From: Nocardia pseudobrasiliensis NBRC 108224
GTDB lineage: Bacteria; Actinomycetota; Actinomycetes; Mycobacteriales; Mycobacteriaceae
Direction of reading: 5' to 3'
DNA length: 50,726 nt
Assembly (NCBI RefSeq): GCF_001613105.1
Contig: NZ_BDBS01000007.1
Location: 1-50,726 of the forward strand
A program made the translations under genes and the position numbers. Below are positions 16,685 to 24,931 of this stretch, piece by piece. The notes beneath the pieces are model-generated. The model was not told the origin of the DNA. It searched no databases and saw only the letters and a program-made list of their open reading frames with translations. Position 1 is the first letter of the stretch; each line of letters opens with the position of its first letter.

Positions 16685-18091
16685 ATGACCATCGAATTGC
16701 CGATCGAGACCGAAAACAATACGCAAAAGAGCTTGTCGACCGATGCCGCCCACCTGCTGGCGCACACCACCAAATCCGAGCCCCAGATGCAGGGCATCAG
16801 CTCGCGCTGGTTGACGCGCGCGCTGCCCTGGGTGCAGGTGCACGGCGGTATCTATCGGGTGAACCGCCGGTTGACCCATACGGTGGGGAACGGCGAGATC
16901 GAATTCGATATCGACGGCGGCCGGGCCCGCGTCATTCCCACCGAACTCCAGGAACTGTCGCCGCTGCACGGTTTCTGCGAGGAGGACGTCCTCGGTGCCC
17001 TGGCGCACCGATTCGAGCAACGCGATTACGAGCCCGACACCGTGCTTGCCGAATTCGGCAATCCGATGGACAGCCTCTTCCTTCTCGTGCACGGCAAGGT
17101 GAGCAAACAGGGCACCGGCGAATTCGGCGAGGTCACCAAGCTGGGCTTTCTCTCCGGCGGCGGTTACTTCGGCGAAACCATGCTGCTCAATGGAGACGTA
17201 CTCTGGCCGGTGACGGTCAGGACGGTGACCAACACGACCGCGCTGGTGCTCTCACGGGCGGATTTCCAACGCGTGCGCGACGAATACCCGGCATTGCACG
17301 AGCAGTTGTCTCGCATGGCGGAGGAGAAGAACCGTCCGCAGAACAAGCACGGCGAGGCGGAGATCGAGATCGCCTCCGGCCACTCGGGCGAGCCGATCCT
17401 GCCGGGAACCTACGTCGACTACGACGCTCACCCGCGCGAATACGAGCTGAGCCTGGCCCAGAGCGTACTGCGCATACACACCCGCGTCGCGGACCTGTTC
17501 AACGATCCGCACAACCAGATCGAGCAGCAGCTGCGGTTGACCGTCGAGGCGCTCTACGAACGTCGAGAATCCGATCTGGTGAACAATCCCGATTTCGGCC
17601 TGCTGCACAACTGCGATCTCAAACAACGCATCTACAGCGAATCCGGCGCGCCGACACCCGACGATCTGGACGACCTGCTGAGCATGCGGCGCAGCACCAA
17701 ACTGTTCCTGGCTCATCCCAAAGCGATCGCCGCGTTCGGCCGCGAATGCAACAAACGCGGGCTGTATCCGGATCCGGTCGACGTCGACGGTCATCGCGTA
17801 CCGGCATGGCGCGGAGTGCCGATTTTCCCGTGCGGAAAGATTCCCGTCAGCGACAAGAACACCACCTCGATCCTGGCCATGCGCACCGGTGAGAAGGATC
17901 AGGGTGTGATCGGTCTGCATCAGACCGGAATTCCCGACGAGTTCGAGCCCAGCCTGAATGTGCGATTCAAGGGCATCGACGATCAGTCGATCATCTCCTA
18001 TCTCGTCAGCTGCTATTACTCGGCGGCGGTACTGGTGCCCGACGCGCTGGGCATTCTGGACAACGTACTGGTCGCCCGGCAATCCGACTGA
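16685..18091 (+). CDS. Family 2B encapsulin shell protein with cyclic-nucleotide-binding domain
   Basis: The 468-residue protein self-assembles, in studied relatives, into an HK97-fold virus-like nanocompartment. The start carries the conserved [22 protein letters not shown] (about 28-49). A Crp-type cNMP-binding domain occupies about 97-210, and the HK97 shell domain resumes with [19 protein letters not shown] (219 on) through [27 protein letters not shown] to the [10 protein letters not shown] loop (410-419) and the C-terminus. The phosphate-binding cassette is atypical (FGET at 162-165, then WPVTV instead of an Arg-Ala pair). Family 2B shells accompany 2-methylisoborneol synthase. GAGGTGAGGA (16668-16677) fixes the ATG; 14 bp separate it from the next ORF. 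Confidence 0.93.
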   Translation: MTIELPIETENNTQKSLSTDAAHLLAHTTKSEPQMQGISSRWLTRALPWVQVHGGIYRVNRRLTHTVGNGEIEFDIDGGRARVIPTELQELSPLHGFCEEDVLGALAHRFEQRDYEPDTVLAEFGNPMDSLFLLVHGKVSKQGTGEFGEVTKLGFLSGGGYFGETMLLNGDVLWPVTVRTVTNTTALVLSRADFQRVRDEYPALHEQLSRMAEEKNRPQNKHGEAEIEIASGHSGEPILPGTYVDYDAHPREYELSLAQSVLRIHTRVADLFNDPHNQIEQQLRLTVEALYERRESDLVNNPDFGLLHNCDLKQRIYSESGAPTPDDLDDLLSMRRSTKLFLAHPKAIAAFGRECNKRGLYPDPVDVDGHRVPAWRGVPIFPCGKIPVSDKNTTSILAMRTGEKDQGVIGLHQTGIPDEFEPSLNVRFKGIDDQSIISYLVSCYYSAAVLVPDALGILDNVLVARQSD

Positions 18092-18105
18092 CCGGGTGAG
18101 CGACG

Positions 18106-18327
18106 ATGTCAGTCCCGGCGAAAGAGCCTGCGGTCCAACCACTCTCACCCGAGCTGGTCGAGATGCTCACCGGCCTGGTACCGCGTCGGCTGCTCGGACC
18201 GACCGGACTCGGCGCGCCGACCCTGCTGACCCCGCCCGAGCGGCCGCCGGCGCCCGAACCCGAGCCGCGGCCGCCGCCGAAGCGAATACCGCTCGGCCCG
18301 ACCGCATTACACCGATCGAGAGGATGA
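18106..18327 (+). CDS. 73-residue Pro-rich protein resembling an orphan encapsulin-targeting domain
   Basis: GGGTGAG (18094-18100) precedes the ATG, and the stop lies 6 bp before the methyltransferase ATG, so the ORF is built into the operon. It has a short helical start (LSPELVEMLTGLVPRRL), then LLGPTGLGAP (29-38), a Pro/Glu linker (43-60) and a second LGPT motif (63-66). Terpene cyclases of the 2-methylisoborneol type carry a long disordered N-terminus with a similar GPTGxGT motif that guides them into the shell. This protein looks like that segment without the roughly 330-residue catalytic domain, and no DDxxD or NSE motif is present. It could be a deletion remnant, a linker for another cargo, or a shell cofactor. 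No signal peptide or membrane segment. Confidence 0.75.
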   Translation: MSVPAKEPAVQPLSPELVEMLTGLVPRRLLGPTGLGAPTLLTPPERPPAPEPEPRPPPKRIPLGPTALHRSRG

Positions 18328-18333
18328 TCCGCC

Positions 18334-19206
18334 ATGACCATGCTCGAACCGGGGCCCGACAGCGTGCTGCAGAGCCCCTATCAGCGGTCGGTCGCCGCGT
18401 ACTGGAACAACAATCCCAACGACGATCGGGTCAACACCAAACTCGGTGAGGTCGACGGGCTCTACCACCACCACTACGGCATCGGCACACCCGATCCGTC
18501 GGTGCTCGAGGGTCCCGAGGACACCCGCCAGGATCGCATCGTGCGGGAGTTGCACCGGCTCGAGACCGCACAGGCCGATCTGCTGCTCGACCACCTCGGC
18601 GACGTGGGCCCCGGTGATCGGCTGATGGACGGCGGATCAGGGCGCGGCGGCACCAGTTTCATGGCCAATCAGCGGTTCGGCTGCCATGTCGACGGCGTGA
18701 CGATCTCGGAATATCAGGCGGGCTTCGCCAACGACCAGGCCGTCGAGCGCGGCGTGAGCGACCGGGTCCGGTTCCATCTGCGCAATATGCTCGACACCGG
18801 CTTCGACAGCGGCAGTATGCGCGGCATCTGGACCAACGAGACGACCATGTACGTCGACCTGTCGGATCTGTTCGCCGAATTCGCGCGACTGCTGCGACCG
18901 GGCGGACGCTACGTCTGCATCACCGGCTGCTCCAACGACGTCATGGGCGGACGATCGGCGTCGGTCAGCTGGATCGACGCGCACTACGGCTGCATGATCC
19001 ACCCGCGCGGCGAATACTTCCGCCAACTCGCCGCGCACAACCTGGTACCGGTCACCGTGGTCGACCTGACCCCGGCGACCATCCCGTACTGGGAACTGCG
19101 CACCCACTCCGAGCTGGCCACCGGCGTGGAGAAACCGTTCCTCACCTCCTATCGCGAGGGGAGCTTCCAGTACCTGCTGATCGCCGCCGATAAGGTGGGT
19201 AGGTGA
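18334..19206 (+). CDS. Prenyl-diphosphate C-methyltransferase (GPP 2-C-methyltransferase homologue)
   Basis: This 290-residue SAM enzyme has the family start YQRSVAAYWNNN, the active-site stretch DGLYHHHYGIG (41-51), the SAM-binding loop DGGSGRGG (99-106) and NETTMYVDL (168-176). E169 lines up with the catalytic Glu I recall in the Streptomyces GPP methyltransferase. It also has DLTPATIPYWELR and the ending EGSFQYLLIAADKV. Known relatives methylate geranyl diphosphate to 2-methyl-GPP for 2-methylisoborneol; others methylate isopentenyl diphosphate. The substrate cannot be decided here, but the neighbouring isomerase makes C5 or C6 substrates worth considering. GAGAGGA (18318-18324) is the ribosome site. 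It overlaps idi by 4 bp. Confidence 0.9.
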   Translation: MTMLEPGPDSVLQSPYQRSVAAYWNNNPNDDRVNTKLGEVDGLYHHHYGIGTPDPSVLEGPEDTRQDRIVRELHRLETAQADLLLDHLGDVGPGDRLMDGGSGRGGTSFMANQRFGCHVDGVTISEYQAGFANDQAVERGVSDRVRFHLRNMLDTGFDSGSMRGIWTNETTMYVDLSDLFAEFARLLRPGGRYVCITGCSNDVMGGRSASVSWIDAHYGCMIHPRGEYFRQLAAHNLVPVTVVDLTPATIPYWELRTHSELATGVEKPFLTSYREGSFQYLLIAADKVGR

Positions 19207-19751
19207 GTTCCAGCGCCGCAGCGACCGATCGTGAAACCCTGCTCGTCGAACTGGTCGACGAGCAGGGCCGCGCGACCGGCTCGTGTCCGGTGGCCGCGGC
19301 GCATACCGCGCCCGGCTTGTTGCACCGCGCATTCTCGGTGCTGCTGTTCGACGAATCCGGGCGGGTGCTGCTGCAACAGCGCGCCGGGGTGAAGACTCGA
19401 TTCCCGCTGCAGTGGGCCAACACCTGCTGCGGCCATCCCGCGCCCGGACAGTCGGTCGTCGACGCCGCGGCCGTGCGGCTGATCGAGGAGCTCGGCATCC
19501 GCACCGCACTGCGCGAGGTCGGGACCTTCCAGTACCAGGCCGCGGACGCCGCGACCGGGCGGGTGGAATTCGAATGGGATCACGTGCTGGTCGGCCGCTT
19601 CGACGGCGTGCCGCCGCATCCGGATCCCGACGAGGTCGCCGACTTCGCCTGGGTGCGGCCCGAATCGCTGGCCGAGGCCCTCGACGCGAGCCCGGATCTC
19701 TACACGCCCTGGCTCGGCGGCGTACTGCGGATCGCCACGCGAGCCGACTGA
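19203..19751 (+). CDS. idi: Isopentenyl-diphosphate delta-isomerase, type I
   Basis: This 182-residue Nudix-fold enzyme interconverts IPP and DMAPP. It has LLHRAFSVLLFD (metal His41), NTCCGHPAPGQS with the catalytic Cys (75 or 76), the Nudix-like AAAVRLIEELGI and FEWDHVLVGRFDG with the second catalytic Glu. Length matches bacterial type I enzymes. The GTG start overlaps the methyltransferase stop (GTGA) with AAGGTGGG ahead, so it is the fourth gene of the encapsulin operon. It would supply DMAPP or act on methylated C6 substrates made by its neighbour; the latter is inference. Confidence 0.93.
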   Translation: MSSSAAATDRETLLVELVDEQGRATGSCPVAAAHTAPGLLHRAFSVLLFDESGRVLLQQRAGVKTRFPLQWANTCCGHPAPGQSVVDAAAVRLIEELGIRTALREVGTFQYQAADAATGRVEFEWDHVLVGRFDGVPPHPDPDEVADFAWVRPESLAEALDASPDLYTPWLGGVLRIATRAD

Positions 19752-19767
19752 TTCCCGGCGGCGCGGC

Positions 19768-20286
19768 TCATTCGAACGTCGCGCCGGTTACCCGGCCGAG
19801 CCCCGTGTGCACGCCCGGGCCCAGGCAGCCGGACATGTTGTCCATGGTCACGACGTCGTAATCGGCGACGATCCGCACCCGATCGCCCTGGCCGAGACCG
19901 TCGGTCACGCGCAGCACCCCGGTCGTGGGCTGACTCATGCCGACCGGCCACGGACCCGACAGCACACTGGTCTGCCCGTCGGACCAGACGATCGTGACGG
20001 TGATCGGACCGTCGGCCGGATGCATGCAGTCCGACCACGCGGTGTGCACGCCGGTGAAGGTGCCGCTCGTGATACCGGGCACGGTGCCGAAGCATTCGCG
20101 CAGCACACCGGCCGAGGTGAAGGTCAGATACTGCGGGGTCATGGTGATCGCCGCGTCGACCGCGGTCCACCGGAACTCCCCCGCCCGGCAGCCGCCCATC
20201 GGCGCGCTGGCCGAACTCGGTGCGGCACAACCGAATGCGGTCGCGATCAGTACGACCGGTGTCAGCGCCGCGATGGCTTTGGACAT
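19768..20286 (-). CDS. Putative secreted lipoprotein of unknown function
   Basis: The 172-residue protein begins MSKAIAALTPVVLIATAFGC, a lipoprotein signal with the lipobox Ala-Phe-Gly-Cys (Cys at residue 20). The mature part has several Cys (GGCRAG, ECFG, DCMHP, GCLGPG) that could form disulphides and a beta-rich pattern. GAGGA lies about 7 bases before this ATG, which favours it over the upstream in-frame start. It converges on idi with 16 bp between stops. I do not recognise the family; similar small lipoproteins with conserved cysteines are common in mycolata. Confidence 0.7.
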   Translation of the reverse strand: MSKAIAALTPVVLIATAFGCAAPSSASAPMGGCRAGEFRWTAVDAAITMTPQYLTFTSAGVLRECFGTVPGITSGTFTGVHTAWSDCMHPADGPITVTIVWSDGQTSVLSGPWPVGMSQPTTGVLRVTDGLGQGDRVRIVADYDVVTMDNMSGCLGPGVHTGLGRVTGATFE

Positions 20287-20469
20287 TCCTGAATCCTCGC
20301 CGCTGCCGCGCCGCATCCCCGGGCACGCCCGTCGCCCCGGCGTGTCCGTGGCCGCGATTGATATTCAATCTGCACAGCCGACCGGCCGGTAGGGGGCGCA
20401 GATTGCGCAGTCCGCTCCGGCTCGGCGAAGCCGCCGAACCACCAGGGTCGCTTCTGGCAGCATGACGCC

Positions 20470-21690
20470 ATGGAGTTGATCGGGTTGGATCGCATCGAGG
20501 CCGCGGCGAAGTTGCTGGAGCCGGTCATCCGGCGCACGCCGGTCGTCGCCTCGCGCGTGCTGTCGGAACGCACGGGCTTCGAGGTACGGCTCAAATGCGA
20601 GAATCTGCAGCGCACCGGATCGTTCAAACCACGCGGCGCCTACAACCGGATCGCGAATCTGACCGCGACCGAACGTTCGCGCGGCGTGGTGGCGGCCAGC
20701 GCGGGCAATCACGCGCAGGGAGTCGCTTGGTCCGCAACGACTCTCGGCATCGACTCGACGGTGTTCATGCCGGTGGGCGCGTCGCTGCCGAAGCTGGTGG
20801 CCACCCGGGCCTACGGCGCCACGGTTCATCAGGTCGGCGACACCATCGAACAATCCATCGCGGCCGCAATGGATTTCGCCGAACAGACCGGCGCGACGCT
20901 GATCCACCCCTTCGATCACGACGATATCGTCGCCGGCCAGGCCACGGTCGGACTGGAACTGCTCGAGCAGCTGCCGGATGTGGGTACCGTGCTGGTGCCC
21001 ACCGGGGGCGGCGGGCTGCTGGCCGGTGTCGCGATCGCCATGCACCATCTGGCCCCGCATGTGCGGGTCGTGGGCGTGCAGGCGGCCCAGGCCGCGGCCT
21101 GGCCGAAGTCCCTGACTGCGGGCAAACCCGTTGCGCTGGAACGCATGTCGACCATGGCCGACGGTATCGCGGTCGGCCTGCCCGGCGACGTGCCATTCGC
21201 GCATATCGCCGAATACGCCTCGACCGTGGTCACCGTCAGCGAGGACGCGCTGTCCGGTGCGCTGCTGCTGTGTATGGAACGCGCCAAACTGATCGTCGAA
21301 CCCGCGGGCGCGGCCGCGGTGGCCGCGCTGATGGCCTGCGGGACCGAGGAATTGGGGCTTACGGGCCCGGTCTGCGCGATCCTGTCCGGCGGCAATGTCG
21401 ACCCGCTGCTGCTGACCCGCATGATCGGCCACGGTCTCAGCGCCGCGGGCCGCTATCTGGCCGTGCGCGTGACCCTGTCCGATCGCGCGGGCAGCCTGGG
21501 CCGACTGCTGGCGGCGCTCGCCAAGACCGGCGCCAGCGTCGTCGACGTGGTCCACTCACGCACCGGCTCGTGGCTGGCCATCGACGAGGTCGAGGTTCTG
21601 CTCACCCTCGAGACCCGCGGCCCCACCCACCGCGGCGATGTCCTCGAGGCCCTGTCCGAGGCGGGTTACACCGTGCGCGTACAGGATTGA
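20470..21690 (+). CDS. ilvA: Threonine ammonia-lyase (threonine dehydratase)
   Basis: The enzyme deaminates L-threonine to 2-oxobutyrate, the first step toward isoleucine. The 406-residue protein has the PLP-lysine motif SFKPRGAYNR (Lys near 52), the SAGNHAQGVAW loop, the glycine loop PTGGGGLLAG and a single C-terminal ACT-like domain (about 325-405; VTLSDRAGSLGRLLAALAKTGASVVDVVHSR). The one-ACT, roughly 400-residue form is common in actinobacteria and often annotated ilvA though closer to catabolic TdcB-like enzymes. Its stop is 3 bp from that of the sugar-binding protein gene on the other strand. Confidence 0.92.
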   Translation: MELIGLDRIEAAAKLLEPVIRRTPVVASRVLSERTGFEVRLKCENLQRTGSFKPRGAYNRIANLTATERSRGVVAASAGNHAQGVAWSATTLGIDSTVFMPVGASLPKLVATRAYGATVHQVGDTIEQSIAAAMDFAEQTGATLIHPFDHDDIVAGQATVGLELLEQLPDVGTVLVPTGGGGLLAGVAIAMHHLAPHVRVVGVQAAQAAAWPKSLTAGKPVALERMSTMADGIAVGLPGDVPFAHIAEYASTVVTVSEDALSGALLLCMERAKLIVEPAGAAAVAALMACGTEELGLTGPVCAILSGGNVDPLLLTRMIGHGLSAAGRYLAVRVTLSDRAGSLGRLLAALAKTGASVVDVVHSRTGSWLAIDEVEVLLTLETRGPTHRGDVLEALSEAGYTVRVQD

Positions 21691-21693
21691 GCG

Positions 21694-22659
21694 TCAGCAC
21701 TTGGACTTGTAGAAGTACTTCGAATTGGCGTCCATATCGGTCTGGGTGATGGCGATCATGTCGGTCCGCACGGTCCGGGTGACCGGTTTGCCCTCGAGGG
21801 CGGCCACGGCCTGATCCACGCCGTCGACGCCGATCGTGCCCGGATCCTGGGCGATGAGCGCCTGCACGGTTCCGGCCTTCAGATCCTCGACCTGCTTGGG
21901 GCTCGCGTCGAAGCCGACCAGCTTGACCTGACCGAGCTTGTTGGCATTGCGCAGACCGGTCGCCGCACCCTCGGCGGAGCTGAGGTTGGTGGCGAAGATT
22001 CCGGCCAGATCCGGATGCGCGGCCAGGGTCGCGGTGACGATCGAGGCGGCCTGGGCGGCGTCGTTGTTGTTGTACTGCACGCCGAGTGAATTCATGCCCG
22101 GATGGTTCTTCAACTCGTCGGTGAAGCCCTGGGCGCGCTGATCGGTGGTCGAGGTTCCCGCCTTGGTATTGATCACCAGCACCGGGCCCTTGTCGCCCAC
22201 CAGCTTCGCGAGCGTCTGCGCGGCCAGCTGACCGCCCTTGGTGTTGTCGGAGGAGATCGACGACAGCGCGATCGAGGTGTCGTCCAGGGCGGTGTCGACC
22301 TCGACCACCTTGATGCCCGCGTCCCTGGCCTGCTTGATCGGGCTGGCCATCGCGGTCGCGTGCGTCGGCGCGATCAGAATGGCCCCGGGCTTGTTCGCGA
22401 TGACGCCGGTGACGATCGGGGTCTGCAGCGAGGCGTCGAATTGGGTGGGCGCCTGCGTATCCAGTTGGTATCCCAGCTTTTTGGCCTCGCCCTGCGCGCC
22501 GCACTGCATCGAGATGTAGAACGGCTCATTGGCGACGCCGGGTATGAGCACGATCCGCTTGGTGTCGGCGCTTCCCGAATCGCCGACCTTGCCACTGCAT
22601 CCGGCCAGTACCGCCGTCGCGGCCGCCAGTACGGCGACCATTGCCGTCCCCGTTCTCAT
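21694..22659 (-). CDS. Sugar ABC importer, substrate-binding lipoprotein
   Basis: The product has 321 residues with a lipoprotein signal peptide (AVLAGC, Cys about 21) and a type I periplasmic binding fold of the ribose/xylose/autoinducer-2 group: ANEPFYISMQCGAQ, APTHATAMASPIKQARDAGIKVVEVD, SDNTKGGQLAAQTL and ATNLSSAEGAATGLRN. It is the last gene of a three-gene importer operon (ATPase, permease, binding protein), 28 bp after the permease. No catabolic gene or regulator adjoins, so the sugar is unknown. It is unrelated in position to the fucose importer. Confidence 0.9.
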   Translation of the reverse strand: MRTGTAMVAVLAAATAVLAGCSGKVGDSGSADTKRIVLIPGVANEPFYISMQCGAQGEAKKLGYQLDTQAPTQFDASLQTPIVTGVIANKPGAILIAPTHATAMASPIKQARDAGIKVVEVDTALDDTSIALSSISSDNTKGGQLAAQTLAKLVGDKGPVLVINTKAGTSTTDQRAQGFTDELKNHPGMNSLGVQYNNNDAAQAASIVTATLAAHPDLAGIFATNLSSAEGAATGLRNANKLGQVKLVGFDASPKQVEDLKAGTVQALIAQDPGTIGVDGVDQAVAALEGKPVTRTVRTDMIAITQTDMDANSKYFYKSKC

Positions 22660-22687
22660 CTGCGCCTCACCTTCGAGTTCTGCTGTG

Positions 22688-23713
22688 CTACTTCCGGTCT
22701 CGCGACCGCCTTCGGATCTGGTCGAACCACACGGCCGCCACGAGCACGATGCTCACCGCGATCGGCTGCCAGAACACCGGCACCCCCGCGATGACGAAAC
22801 CCTTGCGCAGCACCGACGGAATGAACACCCCGATGACGGTGCCCAGCACCGATCCCGCGCCGCCGAACAGGCTGGTGCCGCCGATCACCACGCCCGCGAT
22901 GGCATCGAGATTGTCGGTCCCGTGCCCGCCGATGGTGGTGGTGCCGAAATACGCCAGATTCATGAAACCGGCCAGGCCCGCGAGCGATCCGGTCATCAGA
23001 TACACCAGCACCAGATGTCGGGTGACCCCGATACCGGCCCGCCGCGCCGCCTCGGCATTGGAGCCGATGGCATAGGTGTAACGCCCGAAGCGGGTGGTGT
23101 GCAGCAGCCAGGCCCCGGCGAGGGTCACCACCGCGGCGACCAGCACCAGAATCGGGACGCCGCCCAGTACGGTGCCGAAACCCAGTGAGTCGCGCAGCTT
23201 TCCGGGCACCGTTCGGGTATCGACGCCGCCGGTGATCAGTTGCGCCGCGCCCAGGGCCGCGCCGAAGGAGCCCAGGGTGACGATCAGCGGCGGAATCTTG
23301 GCCTTGGCCACCAGCATTCCGTTCACCAGGCCCCAGAACGACCCGCCGACAAGCGAACCCGCCAAACCGACCGCGACAATGCCCCATCCGGCGTGCGTGG
23401 CGTCCTGTCCGGGGCTGAGCCACTCCATGAGTTTGGAACCGATGACACCGGAGAAGATCAGCACCATACCCACCGACAGATCGATGCCGGAGGTGATGAT
23501 CACGAAGGTCATGCCGATCGACAGCACCAGCAGCACCGAGGTCTCGATGAGCAGGGTCTGCAGGGTGAAGCGGGTCGGGAAGGAATGCGGGCGCAGGATG
23601 CTGAAGGCGGCGTAGAGCACGATCAGCACCAGGCCGATCCACAGCGTGCTGGCACCCGTGATCCGTTGCCACAGAGCGCGTTCGGGCAGCGGGGCGGCCT
23701 CGGTCTCGGTCAT
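22688..23713 (-). CDS. Sugar ABC importer, RbsC-like permease
   Basis: The 341-residue protein has eight to ten transmembrane helices and the ribose-permease family pattern: GMTFVIITSGIDLSVGMVLIFSGV, a conserved cytoplasmic loop RFGRYTYAIGSNAEAARRAGIGVTRHLVLVYLMTGSLAGLAG and the DAIAGVVIGGTSLFGGAGSVLGTVIGVF stretch. Its start overlaps the ATPase gene stop by 4 bp. With the separately encoded ATPase it forms a FrcBCA-like importer in which the ATPase subunit is a single half-size domain that would dimerise. Confidence 0.92.
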   Translation of the reverse strand: MTETEAAPLPERALWQRITGASTLWIGLVLIVLYAAFSILRPHSFPTRFTLQTLLIETSVLLVLSIGMTFVIITSGIDLSVGMVLIFSGVIGSKLMEWLSPGQDATHAGWGIVAVGLAGSLVGGSFWGLVNGMLVAKAKIPPLIVTLGSFGAALGAAQLITGGVDTRTVPGKLRDSLGFGTVLGGVPILVLVAAVVTLAGAWLLHTTRFGRYTYAIGSNAEAARRAGIGVTRHLVLVYLMTGSLAGLAGFMNLAYFGTTTIGGHGTDNLDAIAGVVIGGTSLFGGAGSVLGTVIGVFIPSVLRKGFVIAGVPVFWQPIAVSIVLVAAVWFDQIRRRSRDRK

Positions 23714-24462
23714 TGCTCATCCTCGGTGTTCAGCGCGCCGGTCATGGCGCCGACCAGTTGCTCGAGGGTGGCGTCGGAGCCGAAGCGGGCCACCCGCCGC
23801 CCCAGGCGCAGCACCTCGATCCGGTCGGCCACCGCCAGGACCTCGGGCATGTTGTGGCTGATGAGCACGACGGCTATGCCTTGGTCGCGCACGCGGCGGA
23901 TCACCTCGAGCACCCGTTCGCGCTGCACCACGCCCAGCGCGGCGGTCGGCTCGTCCATGAACACCACCTTGCTGGCCCACATCACCGCGCGGGCCACGGC
24001 GACGGTCTGGCGCTGACCGCCCGACAGCGCGCCGATCGGCACATCCGCGCGCGGCAGCACCACGCCCAGACGCTGGAAGTGCTCGGCCGCTTGGGATTTC
24101 ATCGCCCTGCGGTCGAGCATGCCCAGCCGCCCGGGCAGGCCCCGGCGGAACAGTTCGCGGCCGAGAAACAGATTCGCGGCCGGGTCCAGATCCGGCGCGA
24201 CGGCCAGATCCTGATACACGGTTTCCACCCCGAGCCGGCGGGCGGCCGTCGGCGAGGCCATCCGGACCGGTTCACCGTCGAGCAGAATGCGACCCTCATC
24301 GGGTTGTTCGGCGCCCGAAAGGCATTTCACCAGTGTGGATTTGCCCGCGCCGTTATCGCCGACGAGTGCGACGACCTCACCGGCGTCGACTTGAAAGTTG
24401 GCTCCCCGCAATGCCTCCACGCCGCCGTAGCGTTTGACCAAGCCCTCGGCTTCCAACACCAC
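23710..24462 (-). CDS. Sugar ABC importer, single-domain ATPase
   Basis: The product has 250 residues: VKRYGGVEALRGANF, Walker A GDNGAGKST (about 36-44), Q-loop VYQDLAVAPDLDPAANLFLGRE, signature LSGGQRQ, Walker B VVFMDEPTAALG and H-loop ISHNMPEV. Most ribose-type importers use a duplicated ATPase of about 500 residues, as the fucose importer in this window does; this one has a single domain like FrcA. The start is GTG with GGGGTGA ahead. It is the first gene of the operon, 120 bp from the SMR gene. Confidence 0.92.
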   Translation of the reverse strand: MVLEAEGLVKRYGGVEALRGANFQVDAGEVVALVGDNGAGKSTLVKCLSGAEQPDEGRILLDGEPVRMASPTAARRLGVETVYQDLAVAPDLDPAANLFLGRELFRRGLPGRLGMLDRRAMKSQAAEHFQRLGVVLPRADVPIGALSGGQRQTVAVARAVMWASKVVFMDEPTAALGVVQRERVLEVIRRVRDQGIAVVLISHNMPEVLAVADRIEVLRLGRRVARFGSDATLEQLVGAMTGALNTEDEQ

Positions 24463-24582
24463 GGATCACCCCGTCGACCTCGACTCCAGCGGATGACCGA
24501 TCCGCCCGCCCGATGGTAGTGACGGGTGCGGCGCGGCGTGAGCGGAATCGACGAAGATCAGCGCCACCCCAGTTTCGGGGGC

Positions 24583-24906
24583 TCAGTGCGCGCCACCGAG
24601 TTCGAGCGCGAGCACGCCGAGAATCACCAGCGCGATACCGCCCATTTGAATCGCGGTGAGCGATTCGCCGAGGAACAGCACCCCGATGGTGGCCACCGCG
24701 GCCACGCCGATGGCCGACCACACGCCATAGGCGACGCCGATCGTCATACCCCGCTTCAACGCCTGGGACAGGAACACGAATGCCGCCACATATCCGACGA
24801 CCACGATGATCGAGGGCATCAGCTTGCTGAATCCGTCGGAGATCTTCAGCGAGACGGTCGCCGTGACCTCGGAGACGATGGCCAGCGCGAGCAGCAGGAA
24901 TGTCAT
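24583..24906 (-). CDS. mmr: Small multidrug resistance (SMR) efflux protein, Mmr-like
   Basis: The product has 107 residues and four transmembrane helices. The essential Glu13 sits in AIVSEVTATVSLK, and the family stretch GVAYGVWSAIGVAAVATIGVLFLGE is intact. The protein ends GAH like the mycobacterial Mmr I recall. SMR proteins work as dual-topology dimers exchanging protons for cationic drugs or guanidinium-type compounds; sequence alone does not separate the drug and guanidinium branches firmly. It is a single gene with no adjacent regulator. Confidence 0.9.
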   Translation of the reverse strand: MTFLLLALAIVSEVTATVSLKISDGFSKLMPSIIVVVGYVAAFVFLSQALKRGMTIGVAYGVWSAIGVAAVATIGVLFLGESLTAIQMGGIALVILGVLALELGGAH

Positions 24907-24931
24907 TGCCGCAGAATAGCCATCGCCGCGA

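Noticed and set aside
16351..16797. 148-residue ORF on the minus strand across the encapsulin start
   Set aside because: It lacks family features, overlaps the strong ribosome site and start of the encapsulin gene and reads as an antisense shadow.
18106..19206. A terpene cyclase hidden in another frame or by a frameshift between the 73-residue ORF and the methyltransferase
   Set aside because: Only 6 bp separate the small ORF stop from the methyltransferase ATG, and the methyltransferase frame is fully coding, so there is no room for a cyclase of about 330 residues.
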